Positions 41,903-49,487 of a stretch of DNA of 64,000 bases are shown here, piece after piece (positions within the stretch are counted from its first letter, which is position 1; each line of letters opens with the position of its first letter). The DNA comes from Methylomonas sp. LW13 (GTDB lineage Bacteria > Pseudomonadota > Gammaproteobacteria > Methylococcales > Methylomonadaceae). The position numbers and the translations under genes were made by a program. The notes beneath the pieces were generated by a model that saw only the letters and a list, made by a program, of their open reading frames with translations, ran no database searches and was not told the origin of the DNA. The stretch lies in contig NZ_CP033381.1 of NCBI RefSeq assembly GCF_016865255.1, forward strand, positions 868,001-932,000, written 5' to 3'.

Positions 41903-41950
41903 TGTCCAAATCCTGACAATCGGCCGGCGGGGATTGTGCCGTTACAAACA
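41903..41950 (+). promoter_or_regulatory. Tandem NifA upstream activator sites
   Basis: Two exact TGT-N10-ACA motifs: TGTCCAAATCCTGACA at 41903-41918 and TGTGCCGTTACAAACA at 41935-41950. They are 32 bp apart, about three helical turns, and the nearer one lies about 85 bp before the -24 element of the nifB promoter, the normal geometry for NifA. Confidence 0.85.
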
Positions 41951-42032
41951 TTAGGCGGCCGTATATTGGGGTGTTTGGTAGTTTATCTTAAAAAAGAATT
42001 TATATATCAGTAAGTTAAATTGATTTCATAAC

Positions 42033-42048
42033 TGGCATGGCCTGTGCT
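42033..42048 (+). promoter_or_regulatory. Sigma-54 (-24/-12) promoter of nifB
   Basis: TGGCATGGCCTGTGCT has GG and GC separated by ten bases and fits the sigma-54 consensus. It lies 37 bp before the chosen nifB ATG at 42085. With the two NifA sites upstream it makes a complete nif promoter. Confidence 0.85.
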
Positions 42049-42084
42049 TTCTCACTGCATAACCAATCAAGTGAGGTGAAGAAT

Positions 42085-43581
42085 ATGGAACTGCCAGTAT
42101 TAAACGAAACTCCAGCAGCCAGCGCAGGCGGCTGCTCCTCCCATTCTTGCGGTACAAGTGATGATCAACTCGGGCATTTGTCCGACGAGATTCGCTCCAA
42201 GGTAGAAAATCATCCTTGTTACTCGGAAGACGCGCACCACTATTTTGCCCGCATGCACGTGGCGGTGGCACCGGCTTGTAACATTCAATGCCATTATTGC
42301 AACCGCAAATACGATTGCTCCAACGAGTCGCGTCCCGGCGTGGTCTCCGAGTTGTTGACGCCCGATCAAGCCGTGAAAAAAACCATGGCGGTGGCAGCCA
42401 ATATCCCGCAAATGACCGTACTGGGCATCGCCGGCCCTGGTGATCCATTGGCTAACCCAGAAAGAACCTTCGAAACCTTCCGCCGTTTGAGTGCCGAAGC
42501 GCCCGACATCAAGTTGTGTGTTTCCACCAACGGTCTGGCCTTGCCGGAGTCAGTTGAGGAGTTGGCTAAACACAATATCGACCACGTCACGATCACGATC
42601 AACTGTGTTGATCCGGAAATCGGCGCGCAAATCTATCCTTGGATTTTCTGGGAAAACAAACGCATCAAAGGCGTGAAAGGCGCGAAGATCCTGATCGAGC
42701 AGCAACAAAAAGGCTTGGAAATGCTGACTGCCAGAGGCATTTTGGTCAAGGTCAATTCGGTGATGATTCCTGGCGTCAATGACAAACACTTGGCGGAAGT
42801 CAGCAAAATCGTTAAAGCCAAGGGCGCTTTCCTGCATAACGTCATGCCGTTAATCGCTGAAGCCGAACACGGCACCTTCTACGGCGTCATGGGTCAACGC
42901 GGTCCGACTCAGGACGAGTTGATGGATCTGCAAGACGCCTGCTCCGGTGATATGAACATGATGCGTCACTGCCGGCAATGCCGGGCCGACGCGGTCGGTC
43001 TGTTGGGCGAAGACCGTGGCGATGAGTTCACCATGGACAAGATCGAAGCGATGGAAATCGATTACCAATCGGCGATGGAAAAACGCAAAGTGATCCACGA
43101 AGCGATTGCCGAGGAAATGCACAGTAAGCGCGCCGCGAAAGCGGAAAAAGCCGCGGGCCATGCCGACGAGCCCAAGCTGAATACCCGTCCCGTGTTGATG
43201 GCTATCGCCACTAGCGGTCAAGGTGTCATCAATATGCACTTCGGACATGCCAAAGAGTTTCTTATCTACGAAGCCTCCCCGAACGGCGTGCGTTTCATGA
43301 GTCATCGCAAGACAGACTTGTATTGCGGCGGCGACGATACCTGCGGCGACGGCGAGAGTGTGTTGCAACAAACCATTCGCTCTCTGGCCGGCTGTGAAGC
43401 GGTGTTGTGCTCCAAAATCGGCTACGAGCCTTGGGACTTGCTGGAAAAAGCCGGCATCGTACCCAACGGCGAGCATGCGATGGAGCCTATCGAAGAAGCG
43501 GTGATGGCGGTTTACAAGGAAATGGCTGCCGCCGGCAAGTTGGACGAGGCGGCACCACAAGAAGAACGGGCGACGGCATAG
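42085..43581 (+). CDS. nifB: Nitrogenase cofactor biosynthesis protein NifB
   Basis: Radical-SAM enzyme that fuses two 4Fe-4S clusters and adds carbide to make NifB-co, the precursor of FeMo-co. 498 residues from ATG 42085 with GAGG eight bases upstream; an in-frame ATG at 42037 lies inside the promoter and is rejected. The radical-SAM motif is CNIQCHYC with Cys65, Cys69 and Cys72. After a linker of about residues 340-365 comes a NifX-like cofactor-binding domain (RPVLMAIATSGQGVINMHFGHAKEF). First gene of the nif accessory block. Confidence 0.98.
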   Translation: MELPVLNETPAASAGGCSSHSCGTSDDQLGHLSDEIRSKVENHPCYSEDAHHYFARMHVAVAPACNIQCHYCNRKYDCSNESRPGVVSELLTPDQAVKKTMAVAANIPQMTVLGIAGPGDPLANPERTFETFRRLSAEAPDIKLCVSTNGLALPESVEELAKHNIDHVTITINCVDPEIGAQIYPWIFWENKRIKGVKGAKILIEQQQKGLEMLTARGILVKVNSVMIPGVNDKHLAEVSKIVKAKGAFLHNVMPLIAEAEHGTFYGVMGQRGPTQDELMDLQDACSGDMNMMRHCRQCRADAVGLLGEDRGDEFTMDKIEAMEIDYQSAMEKRKVIHEAIAEEMHSKRAAKAEKAAGHADEPKLNTRPVLMAIATSGQGVINMHFGHAKEFLIYEASPNGVRFMSHRKTDLYCGGDDTCGDGESVLQQTIRSLAGCEAVLCSKIGYEPWDLLEKAGIVPNGEHAMEPIEEAVMAVYKEMAAAGKLDEAAPQEERATA

Positions 43582-43591
43582 CCCAATATTT

Positions 43592-43682
43592 CCTCTCCGG
43601 CCGGAGAGGGTAGGGTGATGTGAATCAAAAAGCTTTTGCTTATTCAATTCTCCTCACCCCAGCCCTCTCCATCAGGAGAGGG
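43592..43682. repeat. REP-like inverted repeat between nifB and fdxN
   Basis: A perfect palindrome CCTCTCCGGCCGGAGAGG (43592-43609) and a stem CCCTCTCC-atca-GGAGAGGG (43663-43682). The inner arms also pair with each other (GGAGAGGGTAGGGTGA with TCACCCCAGCCCTCTCC), so the RNA can fold as two hairpins or one long one. It could stabilise the nifB mRNA end or reduce read-through into fdxN. Confidence 0.65.
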
Positions 43683-43725
43683 AGATTGTTAGAACTGATT
43701 AACCATCGAATACAAAGGTAACGTC

Positions 43726-44010
43726 ATGGCCTTACAAATCATTGAATCCTGCGTCAACTGTTATGCCTGCGAGCCGTTGTGCCCCAGCAAAGCCATCTAC
43801 ATGTCGGAAAAAGCCGGGCATTTCAGGATCAACCCGAAAAAATGTACCGAATGCGAGGGCGATTATAAAGACACGCAATGCGCCAGCATTTGCCCGATTG
43901 AAGGCGCGATTCTCGACGCACTGGGTGTGCCTATCAACCCGCCCGGCTCGCTGACCGGTATCCCGCCCGAAAAAATGGCCGAGGCGATGGCGGAACTACA
44001 AGCCCATTAA
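43726..44010 (+). CDS. fdxN: Nif-associated 4Fe-4S ferredoxin (FdxN/FdxB type)
   Basis: 94-residue ferredoxin with CVNCYACEPLCP and CTECEGDYKDTQCASICP, a 2[4Fe-4S] arrangement with the expanded second motif typical of ferredoxins found after nifB. It probably supplies electrons to NifB or nitrogenase. The ATG has AAAGG upstream. It is followed after 5 bp by the NifO-like gene. Confidence 0.93.
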   Translation: MALQIIESCVNCYACEPLCPSKAIYMSEKAGHFRINPKKCTECEGDYKDTQCASICPIEGAILDALGVPINPPGSLTGIPPEKMAEAMAELQAH

Positions 44011-44015
44011 CGGCC

Positions 44016-44441
44016 ATGGCCACCGTGCATTTCTATGAAAAGCCGGGCTGCTTGAACAATACCCGGCAGAAGCAGTTGCTGAGTGCCGCCGGCCATTTGC
44101 TGGTGGTCTACGATCTGCTGCAACAGCCGTGGGGCAGGGAACCGGGCAAGTTGCGCTCGTTTTTCGGCGACATGCCGGTGGCGGATTGGTTTAACCGCAG
44201 CGCGCCGGCTGTCAAACAAGGGTTGGTCGATCCAAATGCTGTCAGCGCAGACGAAGCGATAGCGCTGATGGTGGCGCAGCCGTTGTTGATCCGTAGGCCT
44301 TTGATGGAGGTCAACGAACAGCGCGTCTGCGGGTTCGACCAACAACAGGTCGATGCCTGGTTGGGCTTGGCTGCCTTGGCTTCGCAAAAGGATTTGGAAA
44401 CCTGTCCCAAGCAGTCGCGCTCTGAGGCCTGCAAGCCATGA
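44016..44441 (+). CDS. nifO: Nitrogenase-associated ArsC/Spx-like protein (NifO-like)
   Basis: 141 residues with the thioredoxin-like ArsC fold: VHFYEKPGCLNNTRQKQLL at the N terminus with one Cys (Cys11 region) and no second Cys of CxxC type, then LIRRPLMEVNEQRVCGFD. This matches the nitrogenase-associated NifO group near nifB and fdx genes in Azotobacter. In Azotobacter it is linked to molybdenum use or nitrate effects on fixation; the biochemical role is unsettled. The 3' end overlaps the flavodiiron gene as ATGA. Confidence 0.85.
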   Translation: MATVHFYEKPGCLNNTRQKQLLSAAGHLLVVYDLLQQPWGREPGKLRSFFGDMPVADWFNRSAPAVKQGLVDPNAVSADEAIALMVAQPLLIRRPLMEVNEQRVCGFDQQQVDAWLGLAALASQKDLETCPKQSRSEACKP

Positions 44442-45715
44442 ACAGCGTCAGATTGGAGAGCGAAGACGGCGTACCGCTGGCGGTGGCCTTGTCGGAGCGC
44501 GTGCATTGGGTCGGTGCGCTGGATCCGAATTTGCGCACTTTCGACATCATCCTGAAGACCGCCAACGGCACCAGCTATAACGCCTATGTGATTCGCGGCA
44601 GTGAAGGCGTGGCGGTCATCGATACTGTCAAGGAAGGCTTTGCCAACGCCTTTTTCGCCCGCCTGGAAAGCGTTGCAGACTATTCGGAAATCAAAGTCAT
44701 CGTCCTCAATCATTTGGAACCCGATCATACCGGCGCCTTGCCGGAGTTGATGAAACGGGCGCCGCACGCGCAGCTGTTCATTTCCCAAAAAGCTCAGTCC
44801 ATGCTCAAAGGCCTGCTGAAGCAGGACGAGTTGAGCTTTACCCCAGTGCTGACCGGCGACAAGGTCTCGCTGGGCGACCGAAGTCTGGAGTTTTTGCACA
44901 CCCCGTATTTGCATTGGCCGGACACGCAATGCACCTACGCGCCGGAAGAAGCGATGCTGTTTTCCGGCGACGTGTTTGGCTGCCATTTTTGCGATAACCG
45001 CTTGTACAACGACAAAGTCGGCGATTTCCGCTTTTCCTTCGAATATTACTACGCCCACATCATGCGGCCGTTCAAGGAATACGTGGTCAGGGCTCTGGAG
45101 TTGATCGAACCCTTGCCGTTAAAACTGATTGCACCGACCCACGGGCCGATCTTGCGCGACCGCCCGCAGCATTACATCCAGCGTTATCGGCAGTTATCCA
45201 GCCCTGCTTTGCATAACGAGCTGCGGCCCAATCAAAAAACCCTGCTGATTTTTTACATTAGCTCTTACGGCAATACCCGGCGCATGGCGGAAGCGATATA
45301 TCAAGGCGCGATGCAAGTCGAGGATGTGCGCGTATCGCTTTACGACCTGGAGGGTGGCGAGGTGGCGCCGTTTGTCGATTTGATCGAAGAGGCCGACGGT
45401 TTGGTGTTGGGTACGCCGACCATCAACGGCGATGCGGTCAAGCCGATTTGGGATCTGTTGTCTTCGCTGGCGGTGGTCAATCTAAAAAACAAACTCGGCG
45501 GCGTGTTCGGTTCTTACGGTTGGACCGGCGAAGGCGTGCGCCTAGTGGAAGACCGCTTGCGCGGCTTGAAACTGCGGGTACCGATTCAAGGCCTGCGCGT
45601 CAAGCTGATTCCTACCGACGACGAGATACACGAGTGTAAGGCCTTTGGCTTGGAGCTGGCTCAGGAGCTGACCGGGGCCAGAGAATCACGGGTGATTAAT
45701 TTTGCGGATCTGTAA
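44438..45715 (+). CDS. Flavodiiron protein (A-type flavoprotein, O2/NO reductase)
   Basis: 425 residues: an N-terminal metallo-beta-lactamase-like domain (about 1-255) and a flavodoxin domain (about 265-410, FYISSYGNTRRMAEAI as FMN loop). All diiron ligands are present: NHLEPDH, the His in LHTPYLHWPD, the Asp in LFSGDVFG, and the His in APTHGP. It would reduce O2 to water (or NO to N2O) with electrons from a rubredoxin or ferredoxin. Being ATGA-coupled to the nifB-fdxN-nifO unit, it probably protects nitrogenase. No C-terminal rubredoxin domain is present. Confidence 0.93.
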   Translation: MNSVRLESEDGVPLAVALSERVHWVGALDPNLRTFDIILKTANGTSYNAYVIRGSEGVAVIDTVKEGFANAFFARLESVADYSEIKVIVLNHLEPDHTGALPELMKRAPHAQLFISQKAQSMLKGLLKQDELSFTPVLTGDKVSLGDRSLEFLHTPYLHWPDTQCTYAPEEAMLFSGDVFGCHFCDNRLYNDKVGDFRFSFEYYYAHIMRPFKEYVVRALELIEPLPLKLIAPTHGPILRDRPQHYIQRYRQLSSPALHNELRPNQKTLLIFYISSYGNTRRMAEAIYQGAMQVEDVRVSLYDLEGGEVAPFVDLIEEADGLVLGTPTINGDAVKPIWDLLSSLAVVNLKNKLGGVFGSYGWTGEGVRLVEDRLRGLKLRVPIQGLRVKLIPTDDEIHECKAFGLELAQELTGARESRVINFADL

Positions 45716-45778
45716 ACCGGATTAAACAGACGCTTGCTATTGAGTCTACAGCGGTATTCGTAGGCTAAACCGATTCAC

Positions 45779-45865
45779 GGACGGATCGGTGACCTCATCG
45801 GCTGTAAGGCCGGTGAAAATCAGGAATCGTTTCGATTCCAAACCGGTTGGTCCTCAGATTAGAGG
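45779..45865 (+). ncRNA. Structured 5' leader, candidate regulatory RNA
   Basis: The 188 bp gap before the 2Fe-2S ferredoxin folds by eye into a three-way junction. P1: GGAC (45779-45782) plus GATCGGT (45784-45790) with ACCGGTT (45842-45848) plus GTCC (45850-45853). P2: ATCGGC (45797-45802) with GCCGGT (45809-45814). P3: GGAATCG (45823-45829) with CGATTCC (45833-45839). CCTC in the junction (45793-45796) can pair with GAGG at 45862-45865 as a pseudoknot. The ferredoxin ATG is 40 bases further on. No match to a known riboswitch class is apparent to me. Confidence 0.45.
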
Positions 45866-45904
45866 CTGCCGAGATGACTTTTAATACCTTATGGAGTTTT
45901 TACA

Positions 45905-46192
45905 ATGGCCAAAGCGACCATTACATTTGAAGATATAAACGTGACGGTTACCGTCCCCGCCGGCACCCGGGTGATTGAGGTGTCCGAGAAAGTAGGTTCC
46001 GGCATTACTTACGGTTGCCGGGAAGGCGATTGCGGAACCTGTATCATGAAAGTGACTGCCGGTTGGAACAACTTGACCGAGCCGTCCGTACTGGAAGACA
46101 AAATTTTGCGAGAAAACATGGCCGGCAAACACAACCGTCTGGCTTGCCAAGCGCAAGTCTTGGGCGGCGAAATTTCCCTTAAACCAGTATAA
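45905..46192 (+). CDS. 2Fe-2S ferredoxin, nif-associated
   Basis: 95-residue plant-type ferredoxin with cluster ligands in YGCREGDCGTCIMKV (C-x5-C-x2-C) and the fourth in NRLACQA. GGAG is nine bases before the ATG. It is 20 bp ahead of the FeSII-like gene, a related but longer 2Fe-2S protein, and the two form a unit with nifQ. It likely carries electrons in nitrogen fixation, possibly to the FeSII-like protein or the flavodiiron protein; the partner is inferred. Confidence 0.9.
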   Translation: MAKATITFEDINVTVTVPAGTRVIEVSEKVGSGITYGCREGDCGTCIMKVTAGWNNLTEPSVLEDKILRENMAGKHNRLACQAQVLGGEISLKPV

Positions 46193-46212
46193 GTAACGCA
46201 AAGGAGTAACAC

Positions 46213-46563
46213 ATGGCATTAGTCACATTTACCAGTCCCGAATACCGGGATAAAACCGTTTACGCCGTTGCCGGCAGTCACACCCAGACTATTTTGAAGC
46301 TGGCTCTGGAAAACAAGATCCCCATCAATTTCGAATGCGAAGATGGCGAATGCGGCACTTGCGTGGTCCGCGTCACCAGCATCGATAAAAAGCTGGAGCG
46401 CATGGGTGGCACGATGACTGAGAAGGAAAAAGCCCTGCTGAAACAAATCGGTAAAGTCACTACCGAACAGTTGGAGCAAATGATCGTCGACGACTTGCCG
46501 CCGGAATGGCGTTTGGCTTGTCAGATGATCGTTAGGGACGAAGATATTCGCGTTGAGTATTAA
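46213..46563 (+). CDS. FeSII (Shethna protein II)-like 2Fe-2S protein
   Basis: 116 residues. It matches Azotobacter FeSII along its whole length: VYAVAGSHTQTILKLALE, the cluster site FECEDGECGTCVVRVT, the insertion MTEKEKALLKQIGKVTTEQL that forms the helical arm, and the ending DLPPEWRLACQMIVRDEDIRVEY. FeSII binds nitrogenase component proteins under oxygen stress and holds them in an inactive, protected complex. The gene has AAGGAG six bases before its ATG. Its place in a nif block next to a flavodiiron gene supports the same protective role. Confidence 0.88.
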   Translation: MALVTFTSPEYRDKTVYAVAGSHTQTILKLALENKIPINFECEDGECGTCVVRVTSIDKKLERMGGTMTEKEKALLKQIGKVTTEQLEQMIVDDLPPEWRLACQMIVRDEDIRVEY

Positions 46564-46601
46564 GCGTCTGCGTCATCGTTAAATAGGCCGGAGAATCGAG
46601 T

Positions 46602-47207
46602 ATGAGTTGCACACTTAGCATGGCATCGAATGATAGGGTAGAGCCCTTGGTTATGAAGTCGCGGCAACACATTTATGAGGATCTGCTGGCCTGTGCCGAC
46701 CAGTCGCCCAACAGCGTCTGGTTGGCGCAAATTATCGCCAGTTGGTGTGTCGGTGATGGTGTGCTTCCCGATAGATTGGGCTTGAGCCCAATACAATTTG
46801 AACAGCTTATCGACCGCTACTTTCCCGGCTATTCCTTGGCGCCGAAAGCCTTTTCCGGTAGCAGTCTGGATTACAGCCGCATGTTGGAAAAACAGGATTT
46901 GGAAGTCCTGCTTGCGCAATTCGCCGCCAATCCCGGCGCGGAAACCGAATGGCTGATCGCGCTGATCGTCGCCGCCTGTTTGGGTAGCGATCATTTGTGG
47001 CAGGATTTGGGCTTATGGTCGCGCAGCGATTTGTCGGCCATGCTGGGCTACAACTTTCCGGAATTGCTGGTGCGTAACAGCAAAGACATGAAATGGAAAA
47101 AATTTTTGTACAAACAACTCTGCGAAGCGGAAGGTTTATACGTTTGCCGGGCGCCGTCCTGTGAGGTTTGTAAAGATTATCCGCAGTGCTTTGGGCCGGA
47201 AGACTAA
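46602..47207 (+). CDS. nifQ: Molybdenum donor protein NifQ
   Basis: 201 residues from ATG 46602 with GGAG eight bases upstream (in-frame ATGs at 46623 and 46653 are alternatives). The hallmark NifQ motif C-x4-C-x2-C-x5-C is at the C terminus (CRAPSCEVCKDYPQCFG). NifQ carries a Mo-Fe-S cluster and gives molybdenum to NifEN/NifH for FeMo-co. The rest is helical with the LGLWSRSDLSAMLGYNFP block. Last gene of the nif block; the next genes are on the opposite strand. Confidence 0.95.
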   Translation: MSCTLSMASNDRVEPLVMKSRQHIYEDLLACADQSPNSVWLAQIIASWCVGDGVLPDRLGLSPIQFEQLIDRYFPGYSLAPKAFSGSSLDYSRMLEKQDLEVLLAQFAANPGAETEWLIALIVAACLGSDHLWQDLGLWSRSDLSAMLGYNFPELLVRNSKDMKWKKFLYKQLCEAEGLYVCRAPSCEVCKDYPQCFGPED

Positions 47208-47278
47208 GCGTTTTCGCTTGTTGGCATCTCCCGTTTTGATGTCAGTCAGCTTGGTTTCCTTGAGCCGATGGTTTTAGA

Positions 47279-47851
47279 TCACATCAAGCCCAAAATCCGA
47301 TAAGCCCCTTTCGTATTTAAAACCACAGTAACCGGCGCGTTGGATTTGTTTTCCCAATACCAGCCGTGCGAGCCTTCAAAGGGCGCGCTTAACGAGCCGC
47401 TGGATTGGCTGTCGGTCGTTTCCTTATAGCTTTTGAAATAGCCGGTTTTATCGCCTTGCGGCTCGCCGTGAAAATCAAAATACAGCACCGCGCCGTTGGT
47501 GGACCACGAATATTCCAGGTTCGCGCCTTTGGCGAGATGAAATTTGTATTCCAGTCCTTCACCGGCCGGCACCACGATTTTTACCGTATCCTGCCATTGC
47601 GAGGGCGCTGCTGGTTGCGCGGCGCTCACCGCCTGCACCGGCTCCGAGCAAGCGCTGCCTGTTTCACTTGGCGACGCCAAGCTAGTTAAACCGGTCATTT
47701 GCCCAAACCCGGTCGGATCTATGCCGTATTCAGCGGGCAACACCGCAGTGATCAGCACAACGCCCGCCAATAGCGTTGCCGACAGGCTGGCGATGGTCAG
47801 CGATTTAGTTGATTGGACTGGCGGATTGCGGTCTTGCATCGAGTTATCCAT
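47279..47851 (-). CDS. Transmembrane anchor protein next to HupE/UreJ
   Basis: 190 residues: a short cytoplasmic tail, one membrane helix (about 19-40, LTIASLSATLLAGVVLITAVLPAEYGIDP region), a low-complexity linker and a periplasmic beta-rich domain (KIVVPAGEGLEYKFHLAKG to TKGAYRILGLM). Proteins of this pattern are found fused or adjacent to HupE/UreJ-like membrane proteins, but their job is not known to me. The start overlaps the end of the HupE-like gene by 8 bp, so they are expressed together. Confidence 0.65.
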   Translation of the reverse strand: MDNSMQDRNPPVQSTKSLTIASLSATLLAGVVLITAVLPAEYGIDPTGFGQMTGLTSLASPSETGSACSEPVQAVSAAQPAAPSQWQDTVKIVVPAGEGLEYKFHLAKGANLEYSWSTNGAVLYFDFHGEPQGDKTGYFKSYKETTDSQSSGSLSAPFEGSHGWYWENKSNAPVTVVLNTKGAYRILGLM

Positions 47852-48545
47852 GGATGATGTAGCCCGTGATTTGGTAGCCGAACAGAATCAAGCCTCCGGA
47901 CATTAACAGGGTGTTGGTGGCCGTGGAAAAGGTGTAATAACTGCGGTGGCGGCGCCAAAAGTCCAGCGCGATCAAGATAAACAGCAGGGCCAGAAATTGG
48001 CCGATTTCCACGCCCACATTAAACGCCAACAAGTTTTTCCAGAGCCCGGCTGCGGGTAGTGAAAAATCCTGCAATTTGGTCGCCAGGCCAAAGCCGTGAA
48101 ACAGGCCAAAAATCATCACTGCCCATTTGGTATTGGGCTGAAACCCCAATAGGCGTTGAAAACCGCCCAGGTTGTCGAAGCCTTTATACACAATCGACAA
48201 GCCGATAATGGCGTCGATGAGAAACGGATTGACCGAGATGCTGCTTAACACGCCGAACAGCAGCGTCAAGCTATGTCCCAAGGTAAACAGGCTGACATAG
48301 ACCAGCACGTCGCAAGTGCGGAATAAAAAGAAAATCACCCCCACCAAAAACAACAAATGATCGTAGCCGGTGACCATATGTTTGGCGCCGATATACAAAA
48401 ACGGGCCGATGGCGACGCCTTGGTTGGCCAGCAAAAACCGTTCTGTGTTGGTGTCGACGCCGTGAGCGAAGGCGGCGGGGCTGAGCAGCGTCAATAACGA
48501 TAAACAGCCGATAACACTGGCATTACGTGATATTGCGGAAAACAT
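47844..48545 (-). CDS. HupE/UreJ-family membrane protein
   Basis: 233 residues from ATG 48545, with a signal-like first helix (ending AAFAHG) and about six further membrane helices. It has the family stretches GYDHLLFLVGVIFFLF, LFTLGHSLTLL, FGLFHGFGLA and FNVGVEIGQ with conserved His and Asp that could bind nickel. HupE/UreJ proteins are proposed metal permeases. No hydrogenase or urease genes are nearby, so the metal and user enzyme are open. It is coupled to the anchor protein gene. Confidence 0.85.
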   Translation of the reverse strand: MFSAISRNASVIGCLSLLTLLSPAAFAHGVDTNTERFLLANQGVAIGPFLYIGAKHMVTGYDHLLFLVGVIFFLFRTCDVLVYVSLFTLGHSLTLLFGVLSSISVNPFLIDAIIGLSIVYKGFDNLGGFQRLLGFQPNTKWAVMIFGLFHGFGLATKLQDFSLPAAGLWKNLLAFNVGVEIGQFLALLFILIALDFWRRHRSYYTFSTATNTLLMSGGLILFGYQITGYIIHG

Positions 48546-48670
48546 GTTTAAAGGGTTGGGTTTAATGTGGCAATGATTGTGAGCTGATAGATACCAGCGC
48601 GAAGGCGGCAGAATACCCCGATTAAGCCGCTCGTGGAAAGGGGGGCCTCTAAGATTAACTTTCGATACGG

Positions 48671-49372
48671 TTACTTCTTGGGTATGGCCGGATGCCGATT
48701 GCCCAAGTGATCGATGTCGTCCAAGCTCATAATCGGCGAATACATTAGATCGTTGATATCGCTGGAGCGTTCCCAACCCAAAACCATTTGGCCGATGGCG
48801 CGTTTGGTCATTTTTATAAATCGCGATTCGAGATGCTGGCGGCTACCAGGCGAATTTTCGGGTTCCGGATGCATGCGCGCAGCCGAAACCACCGAACAGC
48901 GGCAGACCTTGTCGTGGAAGGAAAACTGGAAACGAAAATTCCGGGCGCGGCTGTTGATGTCGCGGTTGGTCAGAAATATGAAATAGGTGTTGCTGTCCGC
49001 TTCCGGCAAACGCTGCATCACGGTTTTAGCTTGTTCGAAGATGTCTTCCGCCGCGAATTGTCGGGTGCCCGGCATCGGCACCAGGCCTTGCGTGCCCATC
49101 GCCACCGTGCCTTTGACCCACAGGCCGAACTCCTTACTCAAATCCCTGCCGATTTGCGCTGCAACATCTTCCGAGAAATCATTCAACGGAATCAGATAAA
49201 CATTCACGGGACCGGTTTTTTCGATGGCGGCTGGCGGGTAGAGCGAGGCGGTCGATATGGATTTTGGCGTTGGAGCCGGGTCGGCTGTGGCTAAGGGCTG
49301 GGTATATCGAGAGCTTGTTGTGCAGGCGGCGAAAGTAGCCAACAAAATTATTGCTATTGATAAATGTTTCAT
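48671..49372 (-). CDS. Lipoprotein resembling a catalytically dead archaemetzincin
   Basis: 233 residues from ATG 49372, with lipoprotein signal MKHLSIAIILLATFAAC. The body follows the archaemetzincin pattern: VYLIPLNDF, an FAAEDIFEQAKTVMQRLP helix, YFIFLTNRDI and VVSAARM, then a final helix and MSLDDIDHLG. Where the metal motif HExGHxxGxxH is expected the sequence reads RAIGQMVLGWERS, so the zinc ligands and catalytic Glu are gone. This would make it a secreted pseudo-protease. The relation is my reading of short blocks and needs a profile search; otherwise it is a hypothetical lipoprotein. Confidence 0.55.
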   Translation of the reverse strand: MKHLSIAIILLATFAACTTSSRYTQPLATADPAPTPKSISTASLYPPAAIEKTGPVNVYLIPLNDFSEDVAAQIGRDLSKEFGLWVKGTVAMGTQGLVPMPGTRQFAAEDIFEQAKTVMQRLPEADSNTYFIFLTNRDINSRARNFRFQFSFHDKVCRCSVVSAARMHPEPENSPGSRQHLESRFIKMTKRAIGQMVLGWERSSDINDLMYSPIMSLDDIDHLGNRHPAIPKK

Positions 49373-49487
49373 TCGGGTTGTCCTGAGCTCATACAAGTTG
49401 AATAGGATGAACGAAAATTAGTCAATAGACGCTGGATGATGTTTGGAGTCCAGACTAAACCATTGCCTGAGGCGCTTGCTTAGGTGT

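Noticed and set aside
42037-42084. In-frame ATG at 42037 as the nifB start
   Set aside because: It lies inside the sigma-54 promoter and has no ribosome binding site; ATG 42085 has GAGG at correct spacing.
45797-45822. Cobalamin riboswitch before the ferredoxin
   Set aside because: Only a short GGTGAAAATC-like segment matches; the other conserved boxes of the aptamer are absent.
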